Shown: positions 4,800 to 8,820 of the stretch, in pieces | Layout of the letters: the number at the start of each line of letters is the position of its first letter | How positions within the stretch are numbered: the stretch's first letter is position 1 | From: an uncultured Victivallaceae bacterium | GTDB lineage: Bacteria > Verrucomicrobiota > Lentisphaeria > Victivallales > Victivallaceae | DNA length: 8,820 nt | Assembly: GCA_934663655.1 (NCBI GenBank) | Contig: CAKUKT010000094.1 | Span: 1 to 8,820, forward strand | Direction: 5' to 3' | The notes under the pieces: generated by a model | The model's database searches: none | What the model saw: only the letters and a program-made list of their open reading frames with translations | Told to the model about the DNA's origin: nothing | Made by a program: the position numbers and the translations under genes

Positions 4800-6977
4800 G
4801 TGAGGATGAGTGGTTTTCTGGGGATGGCGGCGGCCGCGGCTCTGGCCGGCGGGGTAGCAGCCGCTCCGGTCGGCGAAAAGGAGTACCGGGATCTGGTGGA
4901 GGCGGCCAAGGCGCGGCCGCGCCGGATCATGCACAACAACGACGGGTGCGATGCGCTCTATTATCCGAAGGAACTGCCGCTGACCAGGGAGAACTTTCTG
5001 GCTCAGCGCATCAGTTTCACCGCCGGGATTGTGGATACGATCGTTTATTGTCCGATTTCGAGCGGGTTCGGCCACTTCACCGTGGAACTTGAGCACGGCG
5101 ATTTTCTGGTTGCCGACAGTTCGTCCGGTCGCAATATCGCCTCCGAAGTTCGCGACCGGGGTGAGGACATCATGCAGTGGATAATCGACTTTGCGCGGGA
5201 GCACGATCAGGAGGTGTTTTTCTCGTTCCGGGTCAACGACACGCATGACCGGCGGCATACGGAGAAGAAGCCGAGCATCTTTTTCAACCCCTGGAAGGAT
5301 CACCACCGGGATCTGCTTTTCGGCGAAGACCCGACGCGGCTGATCGGCAATTGGACCGCGGTCGATTTCGACCGGGAGGAGGTGCGCCGGAAACTCCTCG
5401 ATATGGTCGGTGACGTGCTCGACAAATACGATATTGATGGTATAGAGTTTGATTTTTCGCGTTATCCGCCGCTTTTCAAAAGCCGTTCCGAAGGAAAGCC
5501 GATGACCGATGAACAACGGGACAAGCTCACGCAGCTGTTCCGGGAGATCCGGGCGCGGGTTGACGCCAAGGGCCGGGAACGGGGCCGGGCGATATTGATT
5601 TCGATGACGCTGCCGGATTCGGTGGAGTTCTGCCGCAGCCTCGGAATCGATCTCGAACTCTGGTTGCACGAGGGGTTGCTGGACATCTTTTCGCAGATGG
5701 AGAGCCACCGGCTGAATCCGACGTCGCGGATGGCTGAACTCGTTCACCGCTACAACGTGAAGTTCTACGCCCAACTCGGCTACCCATATCCGCATGAACA
5801 TGAGGAGAAGACCCGGCTCAGCCGCAGCGTGCCGGAGGCCTATCACGCCCGGGCGATGGCCGCCTTCGCGGCGGGCGCCGACGGCCTGCTGTACGCGGAT
5901 GTCACCTCGGAAAAATCCGTGCGGTCGGCGATGAGAATCGATCCGGAATTTCTGCGTACCGCCGACAAGCGTTACTTTGTCACTCCGTACTACTGGGAAT
6001 CGCCGCGCGGTCACATTCCCGACGGCGAACGTTTCGTCAATGCGCCGATGATCATCGGGCGTTCGCCGCTGCTGGTGTCGCCGGGATATCCGGCGAGGGT
6101 GTTTCTGGAGATCGGAGATGAGCTGGAGGCGCTGGAGGCGGGGGAGGATTATCCGGAGATCATCGCCTGGAGTGACGGCGGCGGCCGGGGGGATTCGGGC
6201 GAGGTGAGGATCTTCAGCAACAATCTGGAGTGGCAGCGCGACGGCGGGGATGAGCGTTACCGCCGTTATCTGGTGCCGCGCGGGGCGCTCCGCCGCGGTT
6301 TGAACGAACTCACCATCATCGCCGACAACCCCGGTTCAACCCGCCGGGCGGTCCGGTTCGCGCTCTCCGAGGCTGACGGTTCGTTTCGGCAGAAGGCATT
6401 CAAGCGGCTGCACGACGCTTCGCGCCGGGGGGAGAAGGCGGAGGCCGACGGTTACCGGGTCACCGGCGAAAACGGCCGGCTGGTGACGCTCTACTATCCT
6501 GAACTCGCCCGCGGCAATGCGACCTCGTTTCAATTTGAATGCCGGGTGATCCGGGCCACTGACGACATGGCGGTGGTCTTCCGGGCCGCCGATTTCCTTA
6601 ACTACGAACTGGTGGGGTTGATGCCCGACCGGGTAAAGCTCCACAACAGCGGGGTGGAAATTCCGGTTGACGCCACCCGGTTTCACCGGTACGAACTGGA
6701 GTTCATTCCCGGCGAACTGCGATTTAAAATCGATGGCCGGGAGGTGTTCCGCACGCCGCAGCTGACGCCGTGCGACACTCCGGAAGCGGAAATTCCTTTC
6801 TGTCGGAACGCCGATTACCGGATGAATACCCAGGGAATCATGCTGGGGTCGCTCTCCCCCGACGGCGCCGGAGAGGCGATATGGCGCAACGTGGAGGTGG
6901 GATCGCTTCCCGGCGGTTCGATGCTGACCAATCTGATGGTGGAGATCCGTTTCGGCGCCGATGCCGAAACGAAATAA
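4800..6977 (+). CDS. Predicted secreted glycoside-hydrolase-like (beta/alpha)8-barrel protein with C-terminal beta-sandwich
   Basis: This 725-residue protein opens with a signal peptide: Arg2, hydrophobic Ala/Leu/Gly core to about residue 19, likely cleavage near VAA/AP at 21-22. It is therefore exported. Residues about 40-400 look like a glycoside-hydrolase-type barrel. Visible elements are IMHNNDG (43-49), the helix-strand DVLDKYDIDGIEFDFSRYP with acidic Glu216 and Asp218 at a strand end, ILISMTLPDS, KFYAQLGYPYPH, and ADGLLYADV near 358-366. Acidic residues after barrel strands are where such enzymes keep their catalysts, but which act here is not shown. Residues about 410-520 read as a beta-rich domain, and about 570-715 resemble a LamG/concanavalin-like sandwich (FQFECRVIRATDDMAVVF, YELEFIPGELRFKIDGREVF). 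It resembles the broad family-10-like (GHL10/DUF187-type) secreted proteins, but I cannot assign a numbered family or substrate. It is single-gene, divergent from the zinc-ribbon gene, and convergent with dus. Confidence 0.7.
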   Translation: MRMSGFLGMAAAAALAGGVAAAPVGEKEYRDLVEAAKARPRRIMHNNDGCDALYYPKELPLTRENFLAQRISFTAGIVDTIVYCPISSGFGHFTVELEHGDFLVADSSSGRNIASEVRDRGEDIMQWIIDFAREHDQEVFFSFRVNDTHDRRHTEKKPSIFFNPWKDHHRDLLFGEDPTRLIGNWTAVDFDREEVRRKLLDMVGDVLDKYDIDGIEFDFSRYPPLFKSRSEGKPMTDEQRDKLTQLFREIRARVDAKGRERGRAILISMTLPDSVEFCRSLGIDLELWLHEGLLDIFSQMESHRLNPTSRMAELVHRYNVKFYAQLGYPYPHEHEEKTRLSRSVPEAYHARAMAAFAAGADGLLYADVTSEKSVRSAMRIDPEFLRTADKRYFVTPYYWESPRGHIPDGERFVNAPMIIGRSPLLVSPGYPARVFLEIGDELEALEAGEDYPEIIAWSDGGGRGDSGEVRIFSNNLEWQRDGGDERYRRYLVPRGALRRGLNELTIIADNPGSTRRAVRFALSEADGSFRQKAFKRLHDASRRGEKAEADGYRVTGENGRLVTLYYPELARGNATSFQFECRVIRATDDMAVVFRAADFLNYELVGLMPDRVKLHNSGVEIPVDATRFHRYELEFIPGELRFKIDGREVFRTPQLTPCDTPEAEIPFCRNADYRMNTQGIMLGSLSPDGAGEAIWRNVEVGSLPGGSMLTNLMVEIRFGADAETK

Positions 6978-6995
6978 AAGGGCGCGCCGGTGGTT

Positions 6996-7862
6996 TCAGT
7001 TGAGTTCGGCAAGAAGCGATCGGAACTGCGGTGAAGCGCTTCCCCAGATCATTCTGGCGCTTTCGAGCAGAACTCCGCGCGGCGGCGCTGTTCTTCTGAG
7101 TTCTGAGAAAAATTGTTCTCCGGCCGCCTCCGGCGTCGGGGCCGCACCGCCGTTGATCCGGACGAAGAGCCAGGGATCGCGGAGCCAGCCGCGGGCGCTC
7201 ATCACCCCGGCCGCCCCGGTTGCCGTCAGCAGCGCGGTAGCGTCTCCGGGGGTGTTGATATCGCCGTTGAGGATCAGCGGAATATCGCCGACGAGCCGGA
7301 CGGCGCGGCAAAAGCGTTTTTCCCGTTCGCCGTCGATATCGCGGTAAGCCTCGGTGACGGTGCGCCAGTGGAGGAATATCCGGGTGACCGCTCCGGAGGC
7401 CGCCACCGCCGGCAGCAGAGTTTCCATTTCGTGAGGGTCGGCATAGCCGGTGCGCATTTTAATTGAGAGTTCCCGATCGGGCAGGGCGGTCTTGACGCGG
7501 GTGACGATCTTCATCAACAGCCCGGGATCCCGCAGGGTGCCGCCTCCGGCGGCGTGTCCGGTGACCCGGCGGCTCGGGCACCCGAAATTGAGATTGATTC
7601 CGGCGATGTTGAGTTTTCCGGAGAGTTCGGCGGTGTGGGCGAGCGTCTCCGGATTGCTGCCGAGGAGCTGCAACGTCACCGGAACGCCGCCGGAGAGGAA
7701 GGGGGCCAGAAACTCCTCCAGCGCCCGGCGGCGCGGCACGTGGTCGGTCACCCGGAAAAACGGGGTCATCCAGCGTTCGACGAGGGACAGGTTATTTACC
7801 GCAGCGACAAACCGGGGTTGACAGAGACCCTCCATCGGGCCGGGCCAGAGTTCGATATTCAC
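6996..7862 (-). CDS. dus: tRNA-dihydrouridine synthase (DusC-like)
   Basis: This FMN-dependent, NADPH-using cytoplasmic enzyme reduces a uridine in the tRNA D-loop to dihydrouridine. Its 288 residues carry the family landmarks: PGPMEGL near the N-terminus, VTLQLLG (62-68), LNFGCPSRRV with the catalytic proton-donor Cys95, the GGGTLRDP loop, SIKMRTG with the FMN-contacting Lys, HWRT in place of the common HGRT, LILNGDI, and GVMSARGWLRDPWLF in place of the usual GRG-NPWLF. It is somewhat shorter than typical members (about 310-320), mainly in the C-terminal helical domain. The spacing around the catalytic loop is closest to the DusC/DusA style; the target uridine cannot be read from sequence. 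The GTG start at 7862 overlaps the stop of the upstream methyltransferase as GTGA, with GGAAG seven bases upstream, so translation is probably coupled. Confidence 0.92.
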   Translation of the reverse strand: MNIELWPGPMEGLCQPRFVAAVNNLSLVERWMTPFFRVTDHVPRRRALEEFLAPFLSGGVPVTLQLLGSNPETLAHTAELSGKLNIAGINLNFGCPSRRVTGHAAGGGTLRDPGLLMKIVTRVKTALPDRELSIKMRTGYADPHEMETLLPAVAASGAVTRIFLHWRTVTEAYRDIDGEREKRFCRAVRLVGDIPLILNGDINTPGDATALLTATGAAGVMSARGWLRDPWLFVRINGGAAPTPEAAGEQFFSELRRTAPPRGVLLESARMIWGSASPQFRSLLAELN

Positions 7863-8560
7863 CGGGCAGCTTCCGGTTTAAGGGCGGTGTAAAGGTGCAG
7901 AAAGCCGTGCGTGACTGAGTGGTTGATCAGTTGGAAGCCGTTGCTTTCCAGCAGGCCGCGCATGATCCAGTCGAGGGTGCTGTATTCACAGGCGATGTGG
8001 CGCTCGAAATTTCCCCGGCTGGAACCGGCGGCGGGGAGCAGTGACGGGAAATACTCCTCCGGAGCCGCCGAACGGGGATCGAACACCACATCCTGAAGCA
8101 GAAAACGCGCTCCCGGCTTGAGTGCGCCGAAAATTTTCCGGACCGCGAAGTGCTTCCAGAGATCGGGCAGGTGGTGGAGCGCAAGCGAACTCACCGCTCC
8201 GTCGAAGCCGTCGGGGGTCTCCGGAAAGCTGAGAAATCCCGCCTCCGTGTGGGAGATCATGTCGGTGAATCCTGCGCGTTCGGCCATGGCGGCGGAATAT
8301 TTGAGCATGACGGGCGAGATATCCACGCCGAGCACCCGGTGTCCGGCGGCGGCGGCGACGCGGGCGAACGCGCCGGTGCCGATGCCGATTTCGAGCAGTG
8401 AAGCCGGGTGCTTGAGCGCGAGTTGTTCGAGCAGCTGCCGGTTTTCGGCGTCGATATCGCGGAAGTCACGCATCCGGCGGTCATACGAAGCCACCTCATC
8501 AACGGAGGCGTAGTCGGTCCCGATCTGCCGGAATTCGTTCCACAGCCATTGCTGAGCCAT
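7859..8560 (-). CDS. Class I SAM-dependent methyltransferase
   Basis: This 233-residue Rossmann-fold methyltransferase shows motif I LLEIGIGTGAFA (55-66), an acidic ribose-binding Asp80 at the end of VLGVDIS, motif IV FDGAVSSLALHHLPD (119-133) and the motif V region ALKPGARFLLQDVVF (146-160). This is the Methyltransf_11/25 pattern. The N-terminal 50 residues and the C-terminal GNFERHIACEYSTLDWIMRG segment should define the substrate, which I cannot identify. GGGG six bases before the ATG at 8560 is a weak ribosome site. It is the middle gene of a - strand operon: 17 bases after the unrecognised upstream gene and overlapping dus by 4 bases. The tie to a tRNA-modifying enzyme makes an RNA or translation-related substrate plausible, but the small-molecule methyltransferases of this family look the same. 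Confidence 0.9.
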   Translation of the reverse strand: MAQQWLWNEFRQIGTDYASVDEVASYDRRMRDFRDIDAENRQLLEQLALKHPASLLEIGIGTGAFARVAAAAGHRVLGVDISPVMLKYSAAMAERAGFTDMISHTEAGFLSFPETPDGFDGAVSSLALHHLPDLWKHFAVRKIFGALKPGARFLLQDVVFDPRSAAPEEYFPSLLPAAGSSRGNFERHIACEYSTLDWIMRGLLESNGFQLINHSVTHGFLHLYTALKPEAAR

Positions 8561-8577
8561 ATTCTACCCCGGTGGCG

Positions 8578-8820
8578 TCAACTGCGCGCCGACTTGCCGT
8601 CGATTCCGGCGCGGAGTGCTTCAAAACAAGAGAAGGTCGCTTCGAGCTCCTCCGAAGGCAGCAGGCCGCCGGAACGAAATTCATCATAGAGCTTCTCCGG
8701 GGAGATATTCCGGCGCGCGGCCATCGCTTCCTCCCGGGCGAAGTTCCCGAGGATCGCCGCCTGGAGTTCCGCCGCGAGTGAATCGGCGCCGGACGCAGCC
8801 GGTGCTGGGTCGGAACGTTT
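8578..8820 (-). CDS. Unrecognised protein, C-terminal 80 residues, truncated by window edge
   Basis: The - strand frame is open from the right edge to TGA at 8580-8578. It reads KRSDPAPAASGADSLAAELQ and then a helical, charged tail including NFAREEAMAARRNISPEKLY and LPSEELEATFSCFEALRAGI, ending GKSARS. The start lies outside the window. The codon third positions are GC-rich like the neighbours, and the stop lies 17 bases before the methyltransferase start, so it is very likely the preceding gene of the same operon. An Ala/Pro/Ser-rich linker precedes the helical end. No family is recognised from this fragment. Confidence 0.7.
   Translation of the reverse strand, partial: KRSDPAPAASGADSLAAELQAAILGNFAREEAMAARRNISPEKLYDEFRSGGLLPSEELEATFSCFEALRAGIDGKSARS

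Noticed and set aside
4698..6014. Long - strand open frame opposite the secreted hydrolase-like gene
   Set aside because: The + strand has a signal peptide, promoter, ribosome site and coherent domains; the antisense translation is Arg/His/Pro-rich without motifs.
6950..6969. Perfect hairpin TTTCGGC-6-GCCGAAA at the end of the secreted-protein gene as an intrinsic terminator
   Set aside because: It lies inside the coding sequence and no T run follows on either strand.

Overview
The window is high-GC DNA, densely coded, with an obvious AT-rich dip around 4430-4710. A dense cinA-recN pair, an AraC regulator of divergent type and a large secreted glycoside-hydrolase-like protein recall the Lentisphaerae/Victivallales side of the PVC bacteria. 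That placement is inference from gene style only; no rRNA or marker alignment was possible.

Left part (1-2414, + strand): the 3' portion of cinA runs in from the left edge. It overlaps recN by 8 bases, so the two are probably co-transcribed and translationally coupled. recN is intact through its ATPase motifs, but the end of its reading frame looks broken: a RecN-like C-terminal tail sits in a different frame just past the stop. A 105-base spacer with a run of nine G and a run of eight A follows.

Middle part (2520-4420, - strand): an AraC/XylS-type regulator has its own convincing sigma70-like promoter. Upstream of it lies a membrane protein gene split by a one-base frameshift. Rejoined, it would encode an N-terminal zinc ribbon, one membrane segment and a C-terminal block of DnaJ-type CxxCxGxG zinc motifs. 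A GC-rich hairpin separates it from the AraC gene. An AT-rich spacer (4421-4799) then carries divergent promoter-like elements for the zinc protein (-) and for the next gene (+).

Right part (4800-8820): a 725-residue predicted secreted protein on + has a (beta/alpha)8-barrel glycoside-hydrolase-like domain followed by beta-sandwich regions. It converges, with an 18-base gap, on a - strand operon. In transcription order the operon holds an unrecognised gene entering from the right edge (tail only), a class I SAM methyltransferase, and a tRNA-dihydrouridine synthase joined to it by a GTGA stop/start overlap.

Functional reading: cinA/recN and the dus operon are housekeeping (nucleotide salvage, DNA repair, tRNA modification). 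The AraC regulator, zinc/DnaJ-motif membrane protein and secreted hydrolase-like protein form a more lineage-specific centre. No mobile element, CRISPR array, tRNA or rRNA was seen. Two frameshifts in 8.8 kb raise the possibility of assembly indels.
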